Assembly: GCF_000224145.3 (NCBI RefSeq)
Contig: NC_020168.2
Coordinates: forward strand, 2,756,080 to 2,820,079
DNA: 64,000 bases
Origin: Ciona intestinalis
Lineage: Eukaryota > Chordata > Ascidiacea > Phlebobranchia > Cionidae
Direction: 5' to 3'
This document shows positions 46,997 to 58,211 of the stretch, one piece after another. The translations under genes were made by a program, and so were the position numbers. The notes under the pieces are model-generated. The model was not told the DNA's origin, made no database searches, and saw only the letters and a program-made list of their open reading frames with translations. The first letter of the stretch is position 1. Each line of letters starts with the position of its first letter.

Positions 46997-49900
46997 CTAA
47001 ACAAGCAATAAAGACCGAAGCACCCACGATGTAAGCATGACCAGCAACGTGGTGCTGAACACAGAGGTGTGAGAAGGCGCCGCGTTCCCCTTGTTGTCTG
47101 ATGTTTGGTCCAAACTCGATGCCAATACCACTGGAGAATTCTTTTCAGAAGATTTGATCAAGAGTGATTTGAGTTTTGGGACGAAAGTTTCGTCTCTGCT
47201 GGATTGGGTGTCCTTGGTGCTCGCAAGAAGTTTTTTGATGAACTCATAATCAGGGTTTGCAGTGGAAGTTGTCGGTTTGGGGGTTGTGGTAGTTGTAGTA
47301 GTGGTGGTAGTAGTCGTAGTAGTAGTGGTAGTAGACGTTGTTGTTGTTTCTGCAGAAAGTAAGGAAAGACATGTTATTTTCTAGCTGTAGCAATTAATAA
47401 TTCATAGCTGAATTCATAACAAGAGGCTTAAAGTGTCATCTGGTCAAACGTCAGCTTTTTAACAAGACGGTCGACCAGGTTGGCTAAATTACAGGTTATG
47501 AATTTTCGACTACATGGTATCAAACGAAGTGGCTATTTTTTATCTGGTGAAAGGTGCGAGTCGCTCGGGCGACGACATCTTATAATCAGCCTATGTTATA
47601 CAGCGTATTAATAGCGCGGCAGCGCCCAAAACGAGATGTTTTTGTCTGAATTTTCGGCGGAACGAGCCGCAACTGGTAATCTTCCAATCCAGAACACGCT
47701 TTACAAATTAGACATTGATTGCACGCAGTTGGGGTTTGGAGAAAGTGAACTTACCGTGACATCCAACCGAGATACGGAGTCTGGTCGATTGCTTGTGGCA
47801 GCCGCTCTGTTTGCCTCTTCTTCCGTTGCGTGGTACAGCTGTAAACGACATTTTAATGTTATTTAATGGCACGGTGTGGGTTGAGTGAAGTAATTTTCAT
47901 GCAATTACAAAATGACGATGAATCACAAGACTGTTGCCTCCAGCGCTTAGGCAAGCGTGATTATATTTGAAACAATGAATAATTTAACCGAGCGTGTTGA
48001 TTATGCGTGGGCTGAGACGAGACGACTTACCGACAAAGTAATATTCGGAGCAATACTGGAAACGAAATCCGAGAGGCGAGGGACTGATGGTCTGGAACTT
48101 GATGGTGAGCTTATTTTCACGTTCCGGTCGGTCGCAAGCGAATATGAAGTTCTTGTGGCCTAAAGAAAAAAATGAAATTAAAACCAAATCGTCTAGAATC
48201 GACCACACACGTAAATTTTCCAATTTCAAATATATAACTTACCCCCAGTGTTGCATTGTTGGTAATTATCTTCGGTTACATTGTAAAGATCGAAGGTGGT
48301 CGGTTCTTTCGGTCCCGTAATACCCATCAAGCTTCGTTGAGGACAGAGGATGTCCATGAATTGACCCATCTTAACTTGCATGACGTAATCGTTCTTTTTT
48401 AGTCTGCAATTTAAAAGTGATTGTTACATACTAAATCAGAATGTTAAAACCCCGAAAGAAATAATAATGCTAGGTTGAAATTAGCGCGCTCCGATGTCGA
48501 GTTAAATTGGGCGGAAGGTGGTTGTTTGATGACGTTGCGATCTACGTCCTTAAATTATTCATTTAATTGCCGCAAATGACAAATGCGAAGTAGTAAATGG
48601 AGCGTCAGGCTAGATCTGCTCAATCGTTGCCACAGCCAGGAATAGGTTGCGCTCCTCTCGGGAAACAGTGGCACTGTTGTAATATAGCCTTCTTTAATTC
48701 CCATACGCCCAGTAACCTAATCGGTCGCTCAGCAAACTGTCGCGAGGAAACGGGGCTTCCCCACCAGCCAACAGTGGAAATGAGGCACAGTTTAAGTTCG
48801 ATTTTCCATCCCGTATATTGGATAATTGTTCCCAGTTGACTTGGCATGATTGATTACTCATCCATCGACTGAATCACACCGCGGGGAACTTAGTTTTTGT
48901 CGCAGTTCGATCGTTACTTAACAATATCGCGATTTTGGGCGATAGCAACTCGACTTGCAATTTATAATGGTTTTGGATAAAGTCACTTAACATCACAAGA
49001 CGCGGACTTAGCTGGGCCGTGCTCGCGGTACAGCATTATCGCGAGTTGTTTGTACGGCGCAAAGCAACGTTGAATAGTGCAGAGTCAATATTTGGACTTA
49101 CGGCATAGAAAGCTCTAACATATGACCCTACTACGAGGGACCTCAACTAAAGCAAACACGAGGACCGATGTGGGCGAGTAAGCCGTGCGAATCTACAACG
49201 AGCGGCGTTATCTTATTTACGTTGAGTCATAGCAAAAGTAACCGATAGCTAATAAGACATCGGCAATTGGTTTCTGGTGGGCTGTAAGGTTGCAGCCGGC
49301 ACGGTTTTGGTAAAACGGGGACAATGGGCGACGTGTGTCTGACGATCGAACCTGCAATCCACGACGGTCCTCCTTTACAAGTCGCTGCAAATTGGAACTT
49401 GTCTCTACAGACAAGTGCATTGTACGGGCGGCAGTTTCGAAGTCGGTCAGACGTGTGTTCGTAATCGGCCTTGGCACTTATTGTTGTCCCTTGTAATTAT
49501 TTGGACAATGACTTCAGTGCACACGCCGCACAGGTTGCTTTGATTCGAGCTTGCAATTATAAATTCAGGTTTTAAAGAGCGGCCTCGTACCTGATGGACT
49601 TAATGCTTTGTTTTCTTACACGTTTTGTGTAAACCAGCGCATTGTCTCGGCTGCGAATCAAGCTTATTAACTCGGGTATTAAATTAACGAGTGTGTTTAA
49701 CGAAACAAAGCCTATTAACTTCTTTCACGTTCTTGCGACCCGCAGCGAAACGAGCCCACCCAAAGCAAGCGACATTCAAGGCCGGACCTACGTCATTTCC
49801 CGGTCCTACGAGAAGTATCCCGTTGGCAGTACATACGTTATAGCCTGGGAACCGGAGGAGCGACGAAGTCGACAACAACACACGGTAGAGGAATTAAATT

Positions 49901-50650
49901 CATTCAATCTTGTTGCCCGGAAACCGGCCGATTTGTGGATGATGCGAGAGTGCCTCACGTGACACAACAGAACGTTGTAGTCGCGCCGTCTCCACCTACG
50001 ACTTTCACGATATCCGTTTCTCTAACTTTAACTGCGCAGTAAAATCGTGGCGCTTTACCCCGTAAACTCCTTGCAGCGTTTAGGTCATGTCGATCTTAGC
50101 GAGCAAATTATTTAAGTATTGACGAGAGAAGCGGACGCACTTCGTCCTCAACATGATGTTTACCGTCACGATTTTCAGCGAGATTACGCAGCGTATCACG
50201 ATTTCGGTCCGACATAGTTGTGCCGTCCAAACTGATTACAAGGTCGGGGCTATATACGCTGTAATGCTACGAGAGCAATATTACCCATTTGAATGCAAGT
50301 AAAGGGAGTATCGTTTTAAGCTTTGGATTTTAAACCGCCACGCTGTGCAGTCACTATATCCTCTTATGGACTACTGTATATGAATCAGTTCTCGGAGATT
50401 ACAGAAATCCCACAAACCTCGGCCCACGATTTCGGTTCCAAAACAAGCAAAAAAATTTCACGAGGCTCAGATTACGTTTCGCATGGATAGAATTAGCGAG
50501 ATAATTTACGTTGGTAAACATATCGGTTTTGAAAACTTACCCTGGCGTCATGACAGAATTCCAGTACAAGACGTGACGATCCACGGTTGCTTGCGAGTTA
50601 ACGCAAATGAGACACAAAGTAAACAGGTAGTAGGTAAATTGAGTTGCCAT
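46997..50650 (-). CDS. Efna: Ephrin-A type ligand with 17-threonine stalk (5 exons)
   Basis: GPI-type ephrin, 278 aa. Exons on minus: 50650-50541, 48403-48243, 48159-48031, 47838-47755, 47349-46997, phases intact. A signal peptide precedes DRHVLYWNSVMTP. The receptor-binding domain has FMDILCPQRSLMGIT, YNVTEDNYQQC, FIFACDRPERENKLTIKFQ, SPSPLGFRF, EYYFV and SGCHKQSTRLRISVGCH. The last exon starts with ETTTTS and 17 further consecutive threonines (about residues 168-184), then PKPTTST, a Lys/Ser-rich segment and the tail FSTTLLVMLTSWVLRSLLLV, with a small-residue site before it as expected for GPI. The threonines use mixed ACT/ACC/ACA/ACG codons, so the tract is not a young pure microsatellite. 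It forms a tandem pair with the ephrin at 37.4-44.4 kb. Confidence 0.9.
47279..47347 (-). repeat. Coding ACN (threonine) repeat in ephrin stalk
   Basis: 23 codons (four Thr, one Ser, 17 Thr, one Pro) form an imperfect GGT/AGT trinucleotide repeat on plus. It encodes the mucin-like stalk of the ephrin. Length polymorphism between individuals would be expected. Confidence 0.85.
48404..50540 (-). other. Intron 1 of the ephrin at 47.0-50.7 kb
   Basis: A 2.1-kb intron with a GTAAGT donor and a short acceptor tract. No repeat and no supported exon are visible. Confidence 0.55.
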
Positions 50651-53600
50651 TCTTCGTTTTAATATAAAACTATGCTTTCAATTTTATACTATTTTTAGGA
50701 TCTGAAAAGTAAACACATATTTAGATAACTGAAATACTATAAGCCTTTACTTCTAAAAATCAAACTGGTTGACATTTATTCTTACTGAGCTTGTGGTATT
50801 ATAAAATACAAACGATTAGACGCTATCAACTTATTTAATCGAACTGCGTTGAATTCGGTCTCACGAAACTGTAAGCTGCTTACTCTGCGAACCGAGATAC
50901 ACTGATTTGCGGTAGAGAGTCGACCGCTATAAAGCCATACAAATTACGGACTTCTTCTCTTTTTTTCGGTCGCTGTTCGCTATTTCTCGTCTGACCAATC
51001 GAGAGTCCAGCTTATCATAATATTTATGCTCGCACTCGTCCCTTATCTGCTTATTAGCTTGGCGCCCACGATTTGCAGAGTATTGGTGATAACGGTATTG
51101 TGTCCGTGTGCAATATTGCAATTGCAGCGACGAAAGTCAAACATTGCTTACTGTACCCAAACCTGAGCGATTTCAATACATTAAGTCCCAATACATCAAT
51201 GTCAACGACTTTGGGCTCAAACAAACGGACTTGTCTGGCATTAGTTCTAGTGTATTAAATATGATAAATTACACCTTATAAGGAACACTTCTTATTGCTA
51301 ATGTGGTAGCGTTCATGATCGCCTGACGTCAGAAATTAATCTTATTTCTGCAAACAAGCAGCTTCGAGCTACGATATAATTCGCAACCTATCAAGATGAT
51401 TTATTACCGAAGCGATTTTGCCGAATCGTGAAGATTTCCACTCGGCAAAACGAGACAGTATTTGTCCAGCCATTGACTCAATTCTTGGTCAAATTGACTC
51501 ACACTAAGCCACCAAACATGCTACGACAAGCTGTCACCATAACACAAAATATTAAATGGGCCGTCTGTTATAATACCTTGCCTACAATCCAGGTGCACTT
51601 GGTCGTTAGCGAAGTCGAGGACTTATTTGGAAGTGAAAGTTTAATTAAAACAAGAACGGATTCGGCGAAGTAAACTTTAAGCAAAGGATCAATTCATTCG
51701 AGTAGTGGTCTCCCTTAGACGCTTTTCTCACTGAGCCTTCCTTCAATTCGTTTTGGATTCGTTACTTCCCGAACGCCAAATCACGGGCAAATCTCAAACG
51801 GGAATTGTACACAACGGATGCGAGATACAAAGGAGGCCTCTGTGTTCCGCTTGTATTGATCCAGTATAACTACCCGGGGTTAACAATGGTCGATTTACGC
51901 AACTCTTTATATTTCTATGATGGTACTTTTTCATATCCCGGTTTGTTTTGTTTTCGGTGACGACCTTCCAAGGACCAAGACTTCAATTTCGTTGCGTATT
52001 GCGGCTCGGCAGAAACTTGGCCAATTATTATGCGAAAGCACAAGATAGATCGGTTTTCCGCTATGGATATTTAAACATTCAATTACTCATCCTTTGGCGT
52101 GAGTATTATTTTAATAAAGATTTCACGCTTATGATCATATTTTTAAATAATCAATAATTAAACGAAACTTTTGAAACTAGTTTTTTCTCCTTTATAGCGC
52201 CACGTACTGGTAAATTGTAGCGTAAAACATAATTTTTTGCCGAATCTAATTATTGGAAAACGGTTCAATATTATCGAGGTAACATATTTTGCATGCGCGA
52301 GTCAGATTCGAACCTTGTCTCCTTATCACCAATTAACTCACGACTGCAGTCAGTTATCATAATAACACGTGATTCAGCTGGCGACGAAATTCGTTGCGTG
52401 CAAGTTAAAATAATGCACTGGCGTCTGTAATATATTTACACTTTGGTCTGCATTGGTTTTTCGTCTGTCTCATATTTTATGGATTTCGCATTCATTATAG
52501 AGAATTACCTTTTAGGCACCTAACGACGCATTAAAATAAGCAAACATTGCAAGTTCTCATTTTAAAAAGGTAAAAGTGATTGCGAAACATACCAATTGCA
52601 ACTATCCAAATCGAAGCTGTGCTTATTTGCAGCTATTAGTGTCTTGTTGATTCCCTGATATGATGTTTTTCGAAATGTCACATTGAAACTCGACCCGGCT
52701 TAACAGTTATAAAGGCCAACGAACGACCCTTTTGTTCCGGTGTATTCAAATTATTATAAAGATCTTTTATCAGCGACACGATCATTCACACTAACCGTGT
52801 TTATTACAGTTCTGAATACGGACCATCAGGCACTGGTTGTCGTGAGAGCTAAACCGCAAAACGTCACTTGTCAAAGTGAAAGGTCGTAACAGTGTCCTGG
52901 TTTGAATTTGCATCGATTTTAGATGTTATGGTCGGGGAAGTGTGTATCGATGTCTAGAGAGGTCTAAGATGACATTTAAGCGTAAAGGTAACTTTGCCAA
53001 ACAGAGCGTTTTGTTTCTCACCTCTACATTTGCTTGCTCCCATTGTAAAATATATAATGGCGGTTTTCAGGGAATTGTGTTTATTCTACGAGTTAGTTGC
53101 CCCCTTTCGTGGCCTTAATGGTGACAAATCAATTTTGGCAGCGGTGCTAAAAATTAACAACGCGGAAAACTATCTAAAAATTCTTTGCCTCCAAGATTGA
53201 ACCCAATTACGCACAAGATCCCATACGGCGACGTGTGCAGTTCAATGAGCGCCGCCAAACACATTGAACAATAAATCGTAAAGTAGTTTACTGCTTATAG
53301 AAACAAAATGAAACCTTAATTCGTTGGCGTGTAACTGCAGTCACGCACTCGAAGAATTGCATGCGTCTCACGGGCGACACAAGATAGCGAATAGCTAGTA
53401 TCTGGGCGACGTGGTAATTGCTGATAAAACTGCACGATAAGCGACAACGAAATCCGACCAAAATTGTTCGGAGATATGTAAGCCTGATAGGCTCGTGAGG
53501 TTTTAGGTGGTTGGATATTTTGTTTGCATATACGTCGGTCATGATATTTAATTTAGTGGCAATTAGGATCTAAGTTTTAACAGTTAAACAGGGTGTGCCT

Positions 53601-54481
53601 ATCTAGCACAGCCTAAATAGGTCGAAATTGGTTAAATGTCTAACTCTTATGTGTAGTTTAGGGTTAAATGTACGTACCTTTTTGTATATATGACCTAATT
53701 GTTTAAGCAATTACATCTGTGTACAATTCATTAATAAGAATAGATATACGTGCGTTTGGTTTCATTATAAATGCTGTTAAACTTTCGACTTGATTAAACT
53801 TAAACTGTTTCATATACCAACTGATTCAAATAAATAAATTAGTGTACACAATAAATTAGGGCATACAAAATTATCTTATATGTTTTTGTAAACGCTTGAT
53901 TTATAATTGTGCGGTACCATAGCGTCACTTAGCGACAATTACTTTAATTAAATGTTTCTTTCTTAAATGATGACAATCAAGCACTCTACCGCCAGCTACC
54001 GGTCAATAAAACAAACACAATTACTTGTTTTCAGTTGATTGCAACAACCAATTTACATTGCACCAATACAAGTACGGCAACGCTACTGTGGATACAAATG
54101 TAATTTTTAAAAATGCAACAGTGCTTGATTAAAAAAATTAAAAGCACTAAAATGTAAGAAGATACTAATGTTATAGTAGGGTGGGGTACGATGGGATACC
54201 GCTAGCACCTAAATCGCAAGTTTCCTTACCGTGTTTGAACAATTATTAATGTTATTTTGAATTCGTCAGACCACGGTTATATAATTTTGTAAATATTCTT
54301 TGTTTCCTAGCAAATGGGACGAGAAAAGATAATAAAAACTTGTCCCATCTTTCCCCACCATAATATACTGGGTATTTCATAAGTCTCTAATTTAAAAGTC
54401 GCTTAAGAATAAAATATTCATTCAGTTCTGCATTTTCATTTAAAAAGGGAATACAAATTTCATTTCACCACAGGTCGCTTT
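50651..54481. other. Spacer between ephrin cluster and coiled-coil gene
   Basis: It holds the upstream region of the ephrin starting at 50650 and the 3' flank of the coiled-coil gene with a MITE (54172-54367). The open frames in between are below what chance allows and show no domain. A tRNA-like B-box near 52309 was rejected. Confidence 0.5.
54172..54367. mobile_element. MITE, opposite orientation
   Basis: It begins TATAGTAGGGTGGGGTACG and ends CCATCTTTCCCCACCATAAT, with TTCTTTGTTTCCTAGCAAA inside. It lies 115 nt beyond the stop of the coiled-coil gene and may be part of its 3' UTR. Confidence 0.75.
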
Positions 54482-56364
54482 TTAGTAACAACCTTTCAAG
54501 CTTAACCAGTCAGCGGGTTGTCCCAGAGTATGTTTGTTGCACATAACTGGGTCAAGATTCAACCGACCAGCCTCCGATGAGAGGAAGTTCAAAAACTCGT
54601 CTGCCGAATTGTCATCTGCGCATGTCGACCACATAATTTCGCGAAACTCCTGCATCGAAAATGACGTCACGTCGATCCGATGACCGCGAAAATGAACGTA
54701 TTTTCGTGACCGGCTGGTGGCGCGCTTGCTCCTCGGACGCGAAGTTTTTGATTTCGTCACTCGAGGAGTGCTCGAGTCGGAGGAGCAGCTAGGGGTACCG
54801 GGATCAGAATTATCCTCTGTTGTCACGCTGCTAGGGGTGGGTGAAGGGGTTCGAGGCTGCTGGGGGGTACATGGTAGTTGCCGCGGTTGTAAGGGAAATG
54901 TTTGGTCAGATGCAGGATTTTCACTTTGGGTATTTTGGTATGATGTAGAGCACGGGACATTCTGCAGAGTAGTCACATGTTTTGGTAAATCGTCACCCCG
55001 TGTCACGGAACTTAAAGTATTGTTCAAGTTTTGTTGAGTCGAAATTATCAGATACGGTTGACTGCGTGTTGAGGGTTGAGCGTCGTTTGGTGTTTTCTGT
55101 TGTGTTTTGTTTTGGTCCACCACCAAATAAGGAAACGTACATTTTGCGACAGTTACGTTTGTCTCATCAAATCGATTTGTTGTCGTGCTCTGTTGGCTTT
55201 CTATGGTTCCGGTGGTTGTAATGCTTGTTGGCGGTTTGTTTTCTTGTCTATAGTTCACTTTATTACAGCTCGACGAAGACCGAACCGCGTCAGTTGTAAA
55301 CAACGCACTGTCCGGTTTTACTTGCCCAGTGACGTCACAGTCAGTCGCGTGTTCGTCATTGCGGGGATTTTCCTCCTCGCAAATAGGAGAAAGTAACTGC
55401 CACGGTTTTCGTGGACTTCTATTGCTATGATGGTAGCGTTGGCCGTGCGATACTGGCGGTGGGTAATTATGGGGTTTGTGTGTGCTTACCCACGGTTGGT
55501 TGGAAATGGGAAGATTGAAACCGTGTTTATCCCGGTTGGTTCCGACTGCATCTGCATTTGGTTCTAATTTCAATTGGTTCTCAAAACGACCACAAAGCCC
55601 ATTGGACTGTTTCGATTGATCAAGATGTGATTCGACCTGCTGCAGTCTCCTGGTTAAACTCCACACATTACGATCTAAATTTGAAATCTCTCGACCCCTT
55701 TTGATTATCTCACGGTCCCTCGACAACAGCCCTCTTTGTGAGTCAGCAAGTCGTGCTTTGCAGGTCCTAAGTTCGGAGTTCGACTTTCTTAGCGATGTTT
55801 CAAGATGGCGAACTTTTAAACTCAGTTCCTTGTTCAGCTTGATTTTTTCTGCTAGTTTTTTGTCCCTTTGCACGAGGGCTTTGGCAAACACACGAAGCTG
55901 TGCTGCCAGATTCGAACAGAGTTTGTTCTTTTTTGACATGCTTGTCTTTATACGATCAAGCTTCGTTGCGGCCGTGTGAGTCGCACATGATATTTCAACG
56001 ACTAAGTGTGAGTTCTTTTCGCTTAAGGGCATCATCGGCGAATCTGCGTGGCATAAAAGTTGTAGTTAATATTTAACATGCGTAGCCTCGCTTATATACA
56101 ATTTCTACAACTGGTACGCTTTCCGTAATTTCCACTACAATATAACCTATGGCAAAACACAAAAGTAAACTTACCAAACACATTGGCCCCCATTGTATCA
56201 GATTTATGACGCCGTAGTTCACCTTTTAACGCTTGCACTTCATCCAAGGCAGAACCAAGCGCACTCCGACAGTTTTTCATATATCTGGTTTGTTCTTTCA
56301 TATCATCAAGTCGCTTGGCTAGCGATGGCTTATTCACAGCAATGGCAAACCTTTGTTGAAGCAT
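54482..56364 (-). CDS. Uncharacterised coiled-coil protein, 583 aa (2 exons seen)
   Basis: Exons on minus: 56364-56175 and 56043-54482, joined in phase. The start is the first ATG in frame (56364); the frame stays open a little further upstream without an ATG, so another 5' exon is possible. Residues 1-60 and about 86-211 are rich in Leu/Lys/Glu heptads (for example KVRHLETSLRKSNSELRTCK) and predict coiled coil. A long low-complexity part follows, rich in Ser, Thr, Pro, Gln and Asn (about 215-490), with SPTPSS and TPSCSSDSSTPR stretches. A very basic segment (SRPRSKRATSRSRK) then leads into a compact C-terminal part (YVHFRGHRIDV, EFLNFLSSEAGRLNLDPVMC). The order coiled coil, disordered middle, basic motif recalls shugoshins and other centromere or centrosome proteins, but I see no motif that proves this. 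The start is followed by no signal peptide and there is no membrane segment, so it is probably nuclear or cytoplasmic. Confidence 0.8.
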
Positions 56365-58074
56365 TTTGACGCACCGGTCGATCAACGTGAGCTACAGCTA
56401 CCGCGGTCAGCTTATACATTTGTGCTACTGCTTGCCTGGTGGACATAATTATTAAGTATTGATTAGAACCAACGAGAAAAGAACTGTACCGCTGTAACTG
56501 TACTCCTGGGCTTAAAACAGCAGTACAACGAACTGCAAACGAAAAAGGTACGCAGCTGCCCTTATTCTCACGTGCCAGGTACGAACACCTTGTACACTGT
56601 GCTACTTACACCTCGCTGTACTGCAGTAACAACAAAGCTACTTCAACTGTCGTTAAATAAGCAACAGCGGTCGCTATCTGTTCTTACCAAATATACAGTT
56701 AATATTCGCTGAGTAAAGATACTACGCTGTATCGCTACTCGCCACTCTATCCTTATAGTAAACAGTACAATGCCACTTCCTTTAGCATATGGTCGAGCAG
56801 GCACACACACACGCGAATAAATTAAACGACAACTGATATCCGGTGCTATAGCAGTAGCAGCACAGGACAATGCCAAGCAAAAGCAATCGTTATGAACCGC
56901 TATGCTCATGGCATTGTAGGGTACTCAGCGAATCGTCTACGACTAAACCAAGAGACTTCTAAAATCTAAATACAGATTCGGCTGTTATATTGGTATTTGG
57001 AATTCTCTCACGCGCTACAATTGGAAAAATCTTACGCAACATGACTGTGCGCCTATTAACAATAATACAACACGAATAAAATTTTCAAGAGTTGCCCTAC
57101 AGTGCGAAACAGTTACGACTTTAATTACAAAGGGTAATGTCTACGCCCTGAGCAGAATCGCAATTAAATATGACTCACGCCTATGACGCAAGTAGTAATT
57201 TTGAATCCAATGGCGTGTCGTGCACAGTTGGGAATAAAGCACGCTGAGTCCAACATTTGAAGCCAATACACATTAACAACATACCCACTTTAAACGGACA
57301 GTTCACTGACTTTTGTTTCTTTTAAATCCAGCTTACAACGAAACTGGTAAATATTTAATCAAGCGTTCGTCTGTATTTGAAAAGATATATTTTCCACAAG
57401 TTAATTATTAACCAAGCAGATAGAAAGTCAAGTCTATTTTTATATCACCCACTAACTATGTACGGTACATAGAAAGCTATTATGTTTATTTTAACGTAAG
57501 AGCAAAATTAATTTATTAAATTTTATGTCAAAAAAATAATTGGGAATAAAAAGTAATATACATTCTTGTTAGAGCACCCAACTGGGTCTTGCCTACTAAA
57601 AAGGTTTTATACTTGGCAACAACAAAAAAAAAACGCTGAAAAAAAAGAAACAATGTTGATCCAGCTTTCTAATACACCAGTTTTCAATTTTGATATCCTT
57701 TCATCTGCCGACTGAAGAAGTAAGAACAGTGAAAAAAAAAGAACGTCAATTATTGCACTTTAACTAAAATAAGATGTTCGCAGCGAAAAAAATAAACATT
57801 TCATTCCTCACCTACTACTCTAGGATATAATAGAGTGCGGGAAGATGGGACACCTTCAGTACAATATATTGTGTTAATTACCAACAATCTATTGGAGTCG
57901 CAATGATGCGATTTTATAATTATTTAAATGTTCTTTGTTTACTACCAAATGAAAAGAGTAAGTAGACTGAAAAGGTGCCCCATCATTCCCAACCTACTAA
58001 TAACTAAAAAAATAAATCTAATAACTCTTTGATACAGGGTTAAAATCTTCAAAATGATTGCGGCCAGATAACTG
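56365..58074. other. Spacer between coiled-coil gene and CLEC16A
   Basis: It contains the upstream region of the coiled-coil gene and the 3' flank of CLEC16A with a MITE at 57825-58000. The open frame at 56643-56909 has no recognisable domain. Nothing else is supported. Confidence 0.5.
57825..58000. mobile_element. MITE, opposite orientation
   Basis: It runs from TATAATAGAGTGCGGGAAG to CATCATTCCCAACCTACTAA and contains TTCTTTGTTTACTACCAAA. It lies in the 3' flank of CLEC16A. Confidence 0.75.
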
Positions 58075-58211
58075 CTACTCTTGTAACGTTAATTCTGTGG
58101 TGTTGGTTTGTGCAGCTACATCATCGTGGGTGTCGGTTTGTTCTTCATCATTTGCAACAACAGTCTCAACTGTTTCACTTCTTGTTGGAGGTTTGTTTCC
58201 AAGTTTTGAAT
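58075..58211 (-). CDS. CLEC16A: Possible alternative last exon of CLEC16A
   Basis: It has an acceptor TTCAAAGCAG and encodes DSKLGNKPPTRSETVETVV and an acidic, Thr/Gln-rich end with a stop at 58075. The phase fits a donor at 58325 in the preceding exon, but that donor (GTTCGT) is weak. It may be an alternative C-terminus or a false exon. Confidence 0.4.

Noticed and set aside
52300-52365. tRNA-like B-box (GGTTCGAATC on minus)
   Set aside because: The A-box-like part is only about 13 bases away and no cloverleaf can be drawn; not a tRNA gene.
54717-55396. Plus-strand open frames opposite the coiled-coil gene
   Set aside because: Antisense shadows of the long minus-strand frame; Ser/Thr/Pro-rich codons on one strand leave the other open.
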